39,545 nt of DNA, taken from contig NZ_LJCO01000059.1 in NCBI RefSeq assembly GCF_001399675.1, forward strand, positions 1-39,545, in the 5' to 3' direction. Made by a program: the position numbers and the translations under genes. A model generated the notes under the pieces. The model was not told the DNA's origin and did no database searches. It saw only the letters and a program-made list of their open reading frames with translations. Below, in pieces: positions 1 through 8,519 of the stretch (its first letter is position 1; each line of letters begins with the position of its first letter). The DNA comes from Paenalicyclobacillus ferrooxydans (lineage in GTDB: Bacteria > Bacillota > Bacilli > Alicyclobacillales > Alicyclobacillaceae).

Positions 1-2
1 TT

Positions 3-335
3 CGTGCGGATGCTTACAACTTGGAATACCAAATTCGTAGCCAGGATGGCAAACCCGAAATGGTGTATCAACATGGCTCTCTTTGCATTCCAATCACCGA
101 TTTGTACGTAAATGCGATGAATGACGTCTGGACAGACATGATCGGACGGATTGAACGGCGATATCCAGACCGTATGCGATTTAATCGTGTTTTACTTGCC
201 GGAGGCACTGGAGACGCGTTTGCAGAACGGTTCGCCCGATGGATGCCACAGATTCAAAAAACTGTCGAACCGCAATTAGCAATTGCGCGCGGTCTGTGTA
301 AATACGTGATATCTCTCGTTGGTGCTACAGAATGA
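3..335 (+). CDS. ParM/StbA-like actin-type plasmid segregation ATPase, C-terminal part (5' end outside window)
   Basis: The frame is open back to the window edge, so this is the last ~110 residues of a longer protein; the TTG at 21 is internal, not a start. The visible part has the closing signature of actin-like ATPases of the ParM/StbA/Alp group: a hydrophobic strand followed by LLAGGTGDAF (second phosphate-binding loop) and, further on, a P-x-L-A-I-A-R-G-L stretch like the ANARG segment of the family. ParM proteins polymerise with ATP and push plasmid copies apart. The stop codon overlaps the start of the next gene by 4 bases (ATGA), the usual parM-parR arrangement. The ATPase half is not visible, so exact subfamily is open. 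The gene is the main hint that the window is plasmid DNA. Confidence 0.72.
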   Translation, partial: RADAYNLEYQIRSQDGKPEMVYQHGSLCIPITDLYVNAMNDVWTDMIGRIERRYPDRMRFNRVLLAGGTGDAFAERFARWMPQIQKTVEPQLAIARGLCKYVISLVGATE

Positions 336-610
336 GCAAACTCCGTCGATTTCCGCTGACCTATGATGAGGATTTCGATGCGGACATCCACAAAATTTTG
401 ATGGAAACTCCTCAAAAAAGGAGAAGTGAACGGCTGCGACAACTCATCCGACAGGGATTGTCGCTAGAGTCCGGAAACCGTTCTGACGCGGTCAATATGT
501 TTCCCAAATCCAACCAGCAGCCCTCAAACCATACGGTTATTCAATCGGATCGTCCCACCGAACCTATAAAGCGGACGCGCAATCCAGTCAGATTTGAACC
601 ACCCTCATAG
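332..610 (+). CDS. ParR-like adaptor/centromere-binding protein of type II partition
   Basis: A 92-residue protein overlapping the ParM-like gene by 4 bases. Residues 1-45 have a short strand (RRFPLTYD) followed by two charged helices (DADIHKILMETP and RSERLRQLIRQGL), the look of a ribbon-helix-helix DNA-binding module as in ParR. The C-terminal half is polar and probably disordered (Asn, Pro, Arg, Gln rich), as expected for the ParM-contacting tail. The call rests mostly on size, RHH-like pattern and position directly after an actin-like ATPase; I see no unique motif. The centromere (parC) usually lies upstream of parM, outside this window. A clear terminator follows at 621. Confidence 0.6.
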   Translation: MSKLRRFPLTYDEDFDADIHKILMETPQKRRSERLRQLIRQGLSLESGNRSDAVNMFPKSNQQPSNHTVIQSDRPTEPIKRTRNPVRFEPPS

Positions 611-620
611 TCATGAACCC

Positions 621-654
621 GCCACGTTGACTGATAACGTGGCTTATTTCTTTG
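621..654 (+). terminator. Rho-independent terminator after the parMR-like operon
   Basis: GCCACGTT (621-628) and AACGTGGC (636-643) form a perfect 8-bp stem with a 7-nt loop, followed directly by TTATTTCTTT. It lies 10 bases after the ParR-like stop codon, so it closes the partition operon. Confidence 0.85.
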
Positions 655-673
655 TATCTGGTACTGAATCGGC

Positions 674-1528
674 ATGTACCCAAGTTCTACCCGTGATAAC
701 GTATCGCAGTACGGAAGACCTTTGAAATGGGATGTGAATTTGATGGGAAATGATCGAGAACAGTGTCATCACCCACGTGATGAGCGCCATTATGATGGGG
801 ACAATTCAATTCGGGTGCTCTTGTGGTTCCGGCAGGCAATGGCTCGTATGAATGAGCAACTCATCCACCTTACAGCCAACGATGAGTTTGAAACCTTCAC
901 AGATGAATTGGAACAGATTGAACGGTATCAGGAGCAGATTGAAAACTACTTGCTCGAAGAGTGCTTTGGGAAGCTAGCCATGTATGAGCGGCGGACCAAC
1001 GATGTCATTTTGGAGCATATGCCTGACGATATTCAGTTCTTGCCAAAAACCGACGGAATTACGATTTCAGGAATTCCGCTTTGGATGATAGGCCACAAGA
1101 GCCATAAGAAACTACCGCCTATTTATCACCGGGGTCGTCCGATGATACGAAAAATCCCGATGTGGCAAGCCATGATTGGTCATTTAAAATCGTCCTATCT
1201 CCGGACGGTATTGCAGGAAGAGAACGTACTTTTGACCAAACCAGCAGGCTATGCACATGTAGTCTTTGATTTTCAAACGAACCAGCTTCAAGTACGCGAT
1301 CTTGACCACTATGATGTAGCGCCAATCATCAATGCCTTTGTGTCAAACGGATTACTCATCAGCGATCACCCGAGCCGATTGTCTTTTACGATGATTTGGA
1401 ACGAAGTAGCCCAGCAACCACGACTTGATCTACATCTCCGATACTTGGATTGCCCGTTATCTCTACCTTTGGATTTTGAGGTCCTTCTAGGTTTGGATTT
1501 ACAGAAATCGTCTAAATCCAAAGGCTAA
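674..1528 (+). CDS. Hypothetical protein, 284 aa, possible RusA-like C-terminal half
   Basis: I do not recognise this protein. It is soluble and acidic/basic mixed, with a helical, Glu/Gln-rich stretch at residues ~55-100 (possible short coiled coil) and a more compact region after residue 125. Near residues 220-245 it has V-R-D-L-D-H-Y-D-V-A-P-I-I-N-A-F, followed by a strand; this superficially resembles the D-x-D-N-xx-K-xxx-D-A-L pattern of RusA-type Holliday junction resolvases, but the key lysine is not present, so I treat this as a weak hint only. The ATG at 674 has no good ribosome-binding site; the in-frame ATG at 743 is preceded by GGGATG and may be the true start. The gene begins 20 bases after the terminator at 621-654 and so needs its own promoter. 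Confidence 0.6.
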   Translation: MYPSSTRDNVSQYGRPLKWDVNLMGNDREQCHHPRDERHYDGDNSIRVLLWFRQAMARMNEQLIHLTANDEFETFTDELEQIERYQEQIENYLLEECFGKLAMYERRTNDVILEHMPDDIQFLPKTDGITISGIPLWMIGHKSHKKLPPIYHRGRPMIRKIPMWQAMIGHLKSSYLRTVLQEENVLLTKPAGYAHVVFDFQTNQLQVRDLDHYDVAPIINAFVSNGLLISDHPSRLSFTMIWNEVAQQPRLDLHLRYLDCPLSLPLDFEVLLGLDLQKSSKSKG

Positions 1529-1661
1529 ATCCTAAGGAAGAGTAGAACAATCCAGCGACGGCTAGGGACAAACCACGAATTTAGGCAATGATGAACGACA
1601 TTGAAAAATGACGAGGGAAGGTCAAGGACGTTTTTATCAGTGGATGCTGTGAAAATGAGGC

Positions 1662-1707
1662 GGCCCCTGGTGGGGCTAAACCGTTAGGTTTAGTCACAGC
1701 AGGGGCC
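1662..1707 (+). repeat. Two-part hairpin (8-bp and 7-bp perfect stems) upstream of the winged-helix gene
   Basis: GGCCCCTG (1662-1669) pairs with CAGGGGCC (1700-1707), and nested inside CTAAACC (1676-1682) pairs with GGTTTAG (1687-1693) around a 4-nt loop. Both stems are perfect; they are separated by 6-nt symmetrical internal loops. There is no T-run on either side, so a simple terminator is unlikely. It lies 68 bases upstream of the gene at 1775 within a 246-bp gap and could be a regulatory RNA structure, a protein-binding site or part of an origin. Confidence 0.7.
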
Positions 1708-1774
1708 AGTTTCACACGAGCCACAAAACCAACCGTTCGCGGTAAATGGAGTCACATAACAGGGGGGAGTACAT

Positions 1775-2893
1775 ATGGGACAGGTGTCACAGCAGTGGGA
1801 AGAGCAGACAAATATACGTGCAGACGAGGTATGCCGGGCACTCGTGAGGACTCCGTTGATGACATACGTACAAATCGCACGATTGCTGTCCATAAGCCCA
1901 CAACAGGCGCGCAACCTAGTCACGCATGCTTGGGACAGACTGTGTGAGCAACCATATAATAAGACCCACCGTTCACAGAGGTTCAGATTTGGAAGCAACC
2001 GTCTGAAAGTGCTGGTCAAATTAACCGATGAAGCGATGGTCACATGGTCGAAAAGGGAAGGGATAGCATCACGCAATGTAGTCAGGCCGAAGGACATTAA
2101 TCGCGTGCTGAGCGTTACCGACATATTAGTCAATTTGAGGGTGAACGGGGTGCTCTATGACAAATGGGATATGATGCTCCCGCAAACGATGAATGAAGGG
2201 TTACACGCATGGTTTGTTCGTAAAGACGGGTACAAATTGGGGATGTATCTACTACCAACGCAGGTTGACCGAATGGAAAATGCAAAGCGAACGCTGATTG
2301 TACGCGGTATTATCAAAAGAGTGACACAGCACATCGGTGTGACGGATACGCTGTTTCTGGTGCCAACGGGACAGTACGAAAGTACGCTACGCATCATGAC
2401 AAAGCTAAAATCAGATGGGCACTCCCTGTTTCTGTTGCCACTTGAGCCGTTTGTAGCCGAAGCAGAATGGTTTCTAAATGCAATTGCAGATCGTGAGAAA
2501 CAGGGGATGGCCGCACTTTGGCCACTACTCGACGTTCAGGACACGCTTTCGTTTACCGCGCAGTATCAATATGCCGCACTCTGTAAATTTGGGCCGAGAT
2601 TGTATCGGTTTGTCGATGTATACACCAATGGCAGTGTGGACCGGGTTCGTGCTTGGCTCAGTTCGGACAATATGTTTGCGTACCCGATACCGGGTACAGG
2701 GCAAGCTGCTAAGGCGTGGGTGTATGCATATCACCCGATAATGGCAGATGTTCTTACAAGGGTTTTAAGTGAACGAGAAACCATCACAGAGGTTTGTCTG
2801 TGGCCAGCAGCGGCTAGGTCCGTATCGGGCCGGAACTCCAATCCTGTCTCAGATAGTATGGAGGACTGGAACCTATTTGTTTTCCGCAACTGA
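1775..2893 (+). CDS. Winged-helix protein resembling replication-relaxation (Replic_Relax) family proteins
   Basis: A 372-residue protein with a strong ribosome-binding site (GGGGGGAG, 7 bases before the ATG). Residues ~14-80 read as a winged helix: R-A-D-E-V-C-R-A-L... M-T-Y-V-Q-I-A-R-L-L-S-I-S-P-Q-Q-A-R-N as helix-turn-helix, then a wing with R-F-R-F and V-K-L-T-D-E-A. Then follows a segment starting N-R-V-L-S-V-T-D-I-L-V-N-L-R, the place where Replic_Relax proteins have an H-x-L-x-V-x-D-hh-h motif after their wHTH; here the first His is Asn. Family members occur on conjugative plasmids and are thought to act at transfer or replication origins. The rest is alpha/beta with no motif I can name. 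The call is by architecture and is tentative; gene reality is firm. Confidence 0.6.
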   Translation: MGQVSQQWEEQTNIRADEVCRALVRTPLMTYVQIARLLSISPQQARNLVTHAWDRLCEQPYNKTHRSQRFRFGSNRLKVLVKLTDEAMVTWSKREGIASRNVVRPKDINRVLSVTDILVNLRVNGVLYDKWDMMLPQTMNEGLHAWFVRKDGYKLGMYLLPTQVDRMENAKRTLIVRGIIKRVTQHIGVTDTLFLVPTGQYESTLRIMTKLKSDGHSLFLLPLEPFVAEAEWFLNAIADREKQGMAALWPLLDVQDTLSFTAQYQYAALCKFGPRLYRFVDVYTNGSVDRVRAWLSSDNMFAYPIPGTGQAAKAWVYAYHPIMADVLTRVLSERETITEVCLWPAAARSVSGRNSNPVSDSMEDWNLFVFRN

Positions 2894-2901
2894 AAAATGC
2901 A

Positions 2902-2935
2902 GAAGAACACGGCGTTCCGTAATACCGCGTTCTTC
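2902..2935. repeat. Imperfect hairpin just downstream of the winged-helix gene
   Basis: GAAGAACACGG (2902-2912) faces CCGCGTTCTTC (2925-2935): 10 of 11 pairs with one A/C mismatch and a 12-nt loop, starting 9 bases after the stop codon. It may slow or end transcription, but the following bases are not a clean T-run. Confidence 0.5.
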
Positions 2936-3048
2936 ATGTTTATGCAGTTTGGAATGGGCGTCCTTACTGTGTATTCGCGCCCTATAGTTCAAGTAGATTC
3001 GGCGGTAGATTGGGCGTTATTGCGAGTACGATTTGATAGACTCATTGT

Positions 3049-3085
3049 ACATAGAGGTGCCTCATCATTGCAGGAACCTCTATGT
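3049..3085. terminator. Strong hairpin between convergent genes, probable bidirectional terminator
   Basis: ACATAGAGGT (3049-3058) pairs perfectly with ACCTCTATGT (3076-3085), and the helix continues inward past one G/A mismatch with CCT/AGG, leaving a 9-nt loop. It sits in the gap between the plus-strand gene ending at 2893 and the minus-strand gene ending at 3140. The tail TCTTTG is only weakly T-rich, so termination efficiency is uncertain. Confidence 0.55.
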
Positions 3086-3139
3086 CTTTGAAAACGTCCG
3101 GCCCACGATGTGGGTTGGTTCCGGTGGCAAAGACGCGTC

Positions 3140-6100
3140 TTATCGGAAAATCTCCTCCATTCGGTAGGTCAGTCTATGCGCACTCGGCCAGCCAGCCTGC
3201 ACAAACAGGTCAAGCAGTTCCAGAAGAATACGCCGACAATCTGTGTTGTCCCGGAAAATCCATCTATACTCCGCTAAGTAGCGCTCAACGAGCTTAACAA
3301 CCAGATTGGCGGCCATTGACTCGTGCTGATAGCCCCCCTCTTGTCCAGCAAATACGGTACGCCCAATGCGGAGAAACACCCCAACCGGATCCACTGGCAC
3401 AAGATACTCCAGCGTCTCCAATAGGTAGTGAGTAACATTGGCGAAGGGGAACTCCGCCAGTATATCAAGTACCTGTTCAGCTTCCTCAAGGAAGAGTCTT
3501 TGACTGTCCGGACTGAGCGAAGTCGCGTCTGAATCCTCCGGCGTTCGCTTGTTGTCGAAAGCTCCCGAAGCAAAGTAAACTTGCATACAAGCAGAATGAA
3601 CGATTTCTCCTAAGGCACGGGCCTGCTGCTGTAGCACCTCTTCCTCCCCACCTTTTTGCTGCTGTTGCATGAGCCCCCCCCACTGTTCCTTCGCTACCTG
3701 CAACACCTGTAACAGTACGTTCCAAGTTCTGTTTCGAACCGGCTCGTTGTCGGGGGTGGTGGGTTCTACTAAGCCAATAGTCAACTTATCGCGCAGCATC
3801 GCCACGAAGTGTCGGCATTCACCAGAGTAAGTCAACGGATCCGTAATCATAGGCAGGAGCATGTCCCAAGAACCCGTATGAGCCCTCCATAGAAACAATC
3901 CTTCAAAGATATCCACGCACGCCTCTCGAAGGGGAGTGTTAAGCGGTGTTCGTTCATATATCTGCCGAGCCAATTCCGTAATCCTATCGGGATATCTGCC
4001 TGCCAATGGGGCAAGGACATTATGTACAAAGCCATGAAGTACTCCGCGATTCAGTTCCTCCGTAACCAGACGCTCAATCAGCCTCCACATAACAGCGTTG
4101 GCAGTCTGGTAGAGACGTAGCAATCGAATTGCGACTTGAAATCGCACGGATGGGACAGGATCACTGACTAAACCCTCTAAAACCTCCAACAACTCCGGAG
4201 TTGCACCCGAATGGAAACGGGAGAGTTCTGCTAGACCTTCAGCAGCATCAATGCGCGCTGCCGGCTTGCTCCAATGTGGGTTTTCGTCAAACTGAGCATC
4301 ATATTCAGGGTTACTCCTAGGCTCTGGATGACGTGATGCCTCCTGCAAGACAGATAGAATAAACGTGCCAGGATCCTCATCGCAACTTAAATCCGCACAT
4401 TTTGCAGCGTGAGCACACGCCTCCGTCAGGGTTCCCCATGCGTAGTCCGTCTGTTTAGGATGGACACCATCATCTTCAGCGCTCGAGAGGGCCCCATGCA
4501 GTTCACGTAGAGCAGGTAGAACATCCCCAACTGCTTCAAGGGATGGGTTCTCATTCAGGTACTCTTTTGCGAACAGCGTAATAGGCTGCTCCAAACTCTG
4601 GATTCTGCAGTTTGCAGCGTCATCAATGGGAACTCCATTGTCGGCCAGATAGTCCCTAGGGCTGTACTCACGCGCTTCAATAGCTTCCATGCGAAAGGGA
4701 AGGTCATTTTGGGGGGCACCTCCATTTACCGCCAGTTCGGAAATACGCTGACTGGCCTCTGGAGTACAGACGAAATCAGGTGGAATACACCCAAGCAAGC
4801 GATCACGCACCCTGTCGCCTGGCTCTATAAGATTAGCGTCGTCGGTCACCGGAATGGACAAGATGGCGCGTTCAATCTTTTCTCGGTCTTCAGGGGACAA
4901 GTATCTATAAATAGCCCGGAGGAATTCCCCTGCTACGGTGCCGGTATCGAGGCCCCTTAAGATGGGCACGGACCAGCCTAAGGATCGAACCTCCACACCA
5001 AGGGTAGCAGGGGCCGCTGCTGCGCAAATAAGCAAACGTCGCCACAAAGCAGCCATTCGGTTGCGTATGACCAATAAGTCGACGAGTTGCTGGCGCAATC
5101 TGGTCTGGCTCGAATCCGTCCCAAGGTTAGTGAAGTAGGTTTGGAAAGTGTCCATCATTTTGAGAGGTTCCTCATGGCGATAGTGACTGTTAGCATCCCA
5201 AATCGAGCTATAGTCCATGTGGATACCCGCTTCCACGCCGTTTACTACAAAGCTCTCTTCAAAGACGTTTTCCGTGTGACGGGTATGTTCAGTTAGCACA
5301 TGTTGCTCAACAACTGATATTAACGCTTCCACCGCTTCAATAGGAGCCTGCTTAACGAAATACTCGAACAACTCGCCGAGTTGATACAAGCCATTGTTGT
5401 AGTCTTGGCGACGGTTCGAACTCAAAGGCAAGATTCTGCTTCCGCCTATTAGCGTCACATCTTCACTCTTTTCAACGTAGCCGAACGCAGCGATGTATAG
5501 GTCCCGGACAAAGGCAGGGTCGCATTTCATGATATTCCGTGCTTCTCGAGCCATACAGGGCATTTCTAGATGTCCGTAATTTTCCATGTGTTGTCTCTCG
5601 AGTGTACGCTTCAATAAACGCCTGGACGCCTCCGGATCGCTAGGATAAGTCTGGCAGACACAGGTAATGGCCTGTAGCACTAGCCTTGTATCGACCGGCA
5701 CTTGTGACCAACTGAACTCAAGGAGATTCCTCGCCGCAACTCCAGCTTGTTTCTGCTGCTCATCAGTTAAACATGTGTATCGCTCGCACAACTGGGTAAG
5801 TAACGCGCACAAAATGTAGGCCCCGCTTCGTGAGATCTGTGTGCTCAAATACTCGACAAGTTCAGCCCAGGGACCGGCTGTCTTACCAGCCATAAGACTG
5901 GCCATATCTGCAGGCGTCATCGCCAGCAGTCCGCCAATTACGTGTCGTAGGGTGGCCTCACCGCTGGTTCTTCGCGAATGTTCCTTGATGACCTTCAACA
6001 ACGGACAGAGATCAGACAACTTCGTACTGGATTCGGCCGCAACGATAGGGCCAATCAGCTTGCTGACCTCAGGAATACGAGTATCTTCCGTGAATTGCAG

Positions 6101-8056
6101 AACCAAATCCCAAAAAAGTGAACGGGTGTTATCAAGGGACCACATGTGTTGGAAGTGCATGTCCAAGCTTGGGCGAATGACCAAGACCATTTCGGGATCA
6201 GAAGCCAATCTTTGTGTCAAATCAACTTCGTTTCGGAGTATAAGCCGCTCAACCGCGTAGTCAAATAGCACATGATGTGGGAAAGTCAAGTTCGAGTCAT
6301 CTGGACGTGAGTTGGGTGAAGGTTGCCATTCGCTCAGCACATGTTCGCTAAGAATTAGGTCAAGGACGTGGCTTGTCTGAGGGGCAGCAACATGAGCCCG
6401 CGAAATCCGTAATGTTCGATTGTCTACCATTTGAGAGGCTGCCCTTCGAAGCAAATCCTCTCGAGCGTCACGCTGACCATCACGTGGTTGAACTACACGT
6501 TCTTCCCAATATCGGTCAAGTAACTCAAGTTGCGTTCTGATTGGGGTAAGTTCCGCAACCGATGCACCCTCGCCGATTAGTTCACCCATGAGACGTAGGT
6601 TAAACGGCACCAGTAATAGTTGTTTCAGCGCATCATCTGCAGCCTGAACGAGGATTCGGAGCTCATCTGACCTTGTGGTTATCTCTGATAGTTCTTCCTC
6701 TGAAAAAGCAGGAATCTGTATATGACATACTGCCGAAAATTCAGGGTCCCTGTAATCATCAAGAGGTGGTCGGCCACCAAATGCATTGCGAAGGTCTCGA
6801 CTGTGACGTAGGTCGAACTTTCGAATCGACGCAACTACCCTCCAGCGTCCCTTTGTTCTGACTATCCGAGCCAATAGATTCGAGAGCATCTGCGCTTTTC
6901 GTTCAGAACGAGCCGCATCTAGCGCATCAATGACAAGAAAGGCAGGTTGATCGCCACTCCAGTTTTCTAGGACCTCATCCAGGTCGTGATCCAGACCGAG
7001 TTCTTCCCGGAGTTGGGACTCCGATTCAGCACTTATTCGATCAACTGCTAGGATTACTGTGTCTTTTCCTTCTTGTAAAAGGGTATCTACCAAATCGTGC
7101 AACGCTCCCGATTTTCCAGCCCCCGGCTCTCCAACGACGACAAGAGACCGGTCCTCTGCCTCACGTCGTAGTTCTTGAACGCATCGCCGAGCAATGTTAA
7201 TCTCAGACTCCCCAACTCGAAGTCTAGACAACTCTCTCATATCCGCCTCCCGCATCCTGGTCTGCCTAGAGAGCGCTAAGATATCCTTGCGGTAATTCCA
7301 AACGGACGACGTTTGATTCAGCACATGGTTACGAAGCAAATCCCTTGCAGCAACATACACCTGTGCGTTTCGGGCTAATGGCTTTGCAATTGAGATGTGA
7401 TCTTCATCCAGCGAAATAGGATTCGAACCCACTCCGGGATGGGCGGACGTAGGGTTGACAACGATAATGCTACCCTTGACGGGCCGCGATTCGTAGAAAG
7501 TTCGCGTTTGCACTCCAACCGCCGCATGATTACGATACCATTCGAAAAGGTCTCTCAAGTGTGGATCGTGGGCCCGGAGATCTCTGATCGAAACTGTAGG
7601 AAACATAGCTCGAAATGAGCCTAGTTGTGTGGCGAGTTCCGCTCCATTGTGAGGCGTAGCAAGGAATAGGACAGCACGAGTGTTCTCGAAGACGGAACGC
7701 TCCGCATTTGTTTCAAAAGAGTCATAGGATATCCTAAGAACCTGTTTGACGAGAAGACCACCTAGACTATGGCAAACGAACATGATCGGCCTATTTCCAA
7801 TGTCATTTTGCACGAACAAGTCCAAGACCTGTCTCGCGCGATCCGGTAGCGACATCGAGTATCCGGAGTCACGCTGTTTTGTACAGAACATGCCCAATAC
7901 GCGTCCCCATTTTGTTGCTGACGCTGCGTAACCGAGGGACCACACACCGACATCGGAAAATTCATCGCCAAGCCATTTGGGCCAGAAGCTTTCGGAGTTA
8001 TTACCTTGCCGCCACGTAGCAAACGGATCTCCGCCAAGACCATGGACAAAAATCAC
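3140..8056 (-). CDS. Lipase-like alpha/beta hydrolase - STAND NTPase - helical-repeat protein (predicted antiphage/abortive-infection protein)
   Basis: A 1,638-residue protein with three parts. Residues 1-~245: alpha/beta hydrolase of the SERAC1/PGAP1/DUF676 type, opening with the strand and oxyanion turn IFVHGLGG, nucleophile elbow C-H-S-L-G-G with Ser97, then TPHNG (134-138) and a D-x-H motif around His220 with E189 or nearby as possible acid. Residues ~285-520: P-loop NTPase with Walker A GEPGAGKS (309-316), Walker B LVIDALD (Asp377/Asp380) and an R-x-x-x-S-I-R strand, as in STAND/NACHT proteins. The remaining ~1,100 residues are helical, HEAT/TPR-like, the usual place for target sensing. 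By analogy with Avs and NLR proteins, the repeats would detect an invader, the NTPase would oligomerise and the hydrolase would damage lipids or another ester. The GTG at 8056 cuts into the first beta strand; the frame is open upstream to 8161 and a strong SD points to a start near 8116-8108 (see separate entry). Monocistronic, minus strand. Confidence 0.8.
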   Translation of the reverse strand: MIFVHGLGGDPFATWRQGNNSESFWPKWLGDEFSDVGVWSLGYAASATKWGRVLGMFCTKQRDSGYSMSLPDRARQVLDLFVQNDIGNRPIMFVCHSLGGLLVKQVLRISYDSFETNAERSVFENTRAVLFLATPHNGAELATQLGSFRAMFPTVSIRDLRAHDPHLRDLFEWYRNHAAVGVQTRTFYESRPVKGSIIVVNPTSAHPGVGSNPISLDEDHISIAKPLARNAQVYVAARDLLRNHVLNQTSSVWNYRKDILALSRQTRMREADMRELSRLRVGESEINIARRCVQELRREAEDRSLVVVGEPGAGKSGALHDLVDTLLQEGKDTVILAVDRISAESESQLREELGLDHDLDEVLENWSGDQPAFLVIDALDAARSERKAQMLSNLLARIVRTKGRWRVVASIRKFDLRHSRDLRNAFGGRPPLDDYRDPEFSAVCHIQIPAFSEEELSEITTRSDELRILVQAADDALKQLLLVPFNLRLMGELIGEGASVAELTPIRTQLELLDRYWEERVVQPRDGQRDAREDLLRRAASQMVDNRTLRISRAHVAAPQTSHVLDLILSEHVLSEWQPSPNSRPDDSNLTFPHHVLFDYAVERLILRNEVDLTQRLASDPEMVLVIRPSLDMHFQHMWSLDNTRSLFWDLVLQFTEDTRIPEVSKLIGPIVAAESSTKLSDLCPLLKVIKEHSRRTSGEATLRHVIGGLLAMTPADMASLMAGKTAGPWAELVEYLSTQISRSGAYILCALLTQLCERYTCLTDEQQKQAGVAARNLLEFSWSQVPVDTRLVLQAITCVCQTYPSDPEASRRLLKRTLERQHMENYGHLEMPCMAREARNIMKCDPAFVRDLYIAAFGYVEKSEDVTLIGGSRILPLSSNRRQDYNNGLYQLGELFEYFVKQAPIEAVEALISVVEQHVLTEHTRHTENVFEESFVVNGVEAGIHMDYSSIWDANSHYRHEEPLKMMDTFQTYFTNLGTDSSQTRLRQQLVDLLVIRNRMAALWRRLLICAAAAPATLGVEVRSLGWSVPILRGLDTGTVAGEFLRAIYRYLSPEDREKIERAILSIPVTDDANLIEPGDRVRDRLLGCIPPDFVCTPEASQRISELAVNGGAPQNDLPFRMEAIEAREYSPRDYLADNGVPIDDAANCRIQSLEQPITLFAKEYLNENPSLEAVGDVLPALRELHGALSSAEDDGVHPKQTDYAWGTLTEACAHAAKCADLSCDEDPGTFILSVLQEASRHPEPRSNPEYDAQFDENPHWSKPAARIDAAEGLAELSRFHSGATPELLEVLEGLVSDPVPSVRFQVAIRLLRLYQTANAVMWRLIERLVTEELNRGVLHGFVHNVLAPLAGRYPDRITELARQIYERTPLNTPLREACVDIFEGLFLWRAHTGSWDMLLPMITDPLTYSGECRHFVAMLRDKLTIGLVEPTTPDNEPVRNRTWNVLLQVLQVAKEQWGGLMQQQQKGGEEEVLQQQARALGEIVHSACMQVYFASGAFDNKRTPEDSDATSLSPDSQRLFLEEAEQVLDILAEFPFANVTHYLLETLEYLVPVDPVGVFLRIGRTVFAGQEGGYQHESMAANLVVKLVERYLAEYRWIFRDNTDCRRILLELLDLFVQAGWPSAHRLTYRMEEIFR

Positions 8057-8107
8057 GTCTGCCTTTCTTTCTGTGTTCCCGCACCCTGAGATTTGGTGTA
8101 ATCCGCT

Positions 8108-8128
8108 CAGAATAATGATCTCTCCTTT
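8108..8128 (-). promoter_or_regulatory. Shine-Dalgarno and candidate non-canonical start (ATT/ATT/CTG) of the lipase-STAND gene
   Basis: On the minus strand, AAAGGAG (8128-8122) is followed after 5, 8 and 11 bases by the in-frame codons ATT (8116), ATT (8113) and CTG (8110). No ATG, GTG or TTG lies in this frame between the upstream stop (8164-8162) and the GTG at 8056, and the GTG has no SD of its own. Translating from here adds I-I-L-S-G-L-H-Q-I-S-G-C-G-N-T-E-R-K-A-D in front of V-I-F-V-H-G-L-G-G, which restores the leader strand that hydrolases of this type normally have. Confidence 0.55.
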
Positions 8129-8161
8129 ATTGGCCTGTCTGGGAATGTTTTGAATATACTG

Positions 8162-8519
8162 CTACGGAAACACGGTCGAGTGTTTTGCTCGTTCTAACGT
8201 GCCCTGTATGTCAAATGAATTATCAGTTTGAAGTTACGGTAATGTGAGGCAGCGAGTTAGGGGTAACCTCGCTTATTTTTGAGATAGACTCACTAAGTCG
8301 CTACCCGATTTTGCAATAAGAATATCACTGAAAAATGAATGAGTATGCAGTAGTCATGCATAATCGGACGCCGCGTTTTTCTACAAAATGGACCTGTGGG
8401 ATACAACCTATTCGATGACAACTGGCAGATGGATGATTAACAGAATACAAATTGGACATGACGGGAAATGGTGACCGGGGATGTGTCCCGACGAACAGAA
8501 GACTGGACATCAAAGGAAA
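8162..8519. other. Non-coding stretch between the lipase-STAND gene and the PIN operon
   Basis: About 360 bases without a convincing gene. It should hold the promoter of the lipase-STAND gene. On the minus strand a TTGACA is present near 8210-8200, but no matching -10 box at 16-18 bases is seen, so I do not call a promoter. The only clear structure is the terminator at 8251-8280. Confidence 0.5.
8251..8280 (+). terminator. Plus-strand rho-independent terminator in a minus-strand neighbourhood
   Basis: AGCGAGTTA (8251-8259) pairs with TAA-C-CTCGCT (8264-8273, one bulged C) around a GGGG loop and is followed by TATTTTT. The T-run is on the plus strand, though both neighbouring genes run on the minus strand, so it would stop antisense transcription from the defence gene side. 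Confidence 0.6.

Noticed and set aside
674-1528. RusA-type Holliday junction resolvase call for the 284-aa protein
   Set aside because: Only a loose D-L-D...D-V-A pattern is seen and the conserved lysine of RusA is missing, so the gene is left as hypothetical.
8202-8212. TTGACA on the minus strand upstream of the lipase-STAND gene as a promoter
   Set aside because: No -10-like hexamer occurs at 15-19 bases from it.
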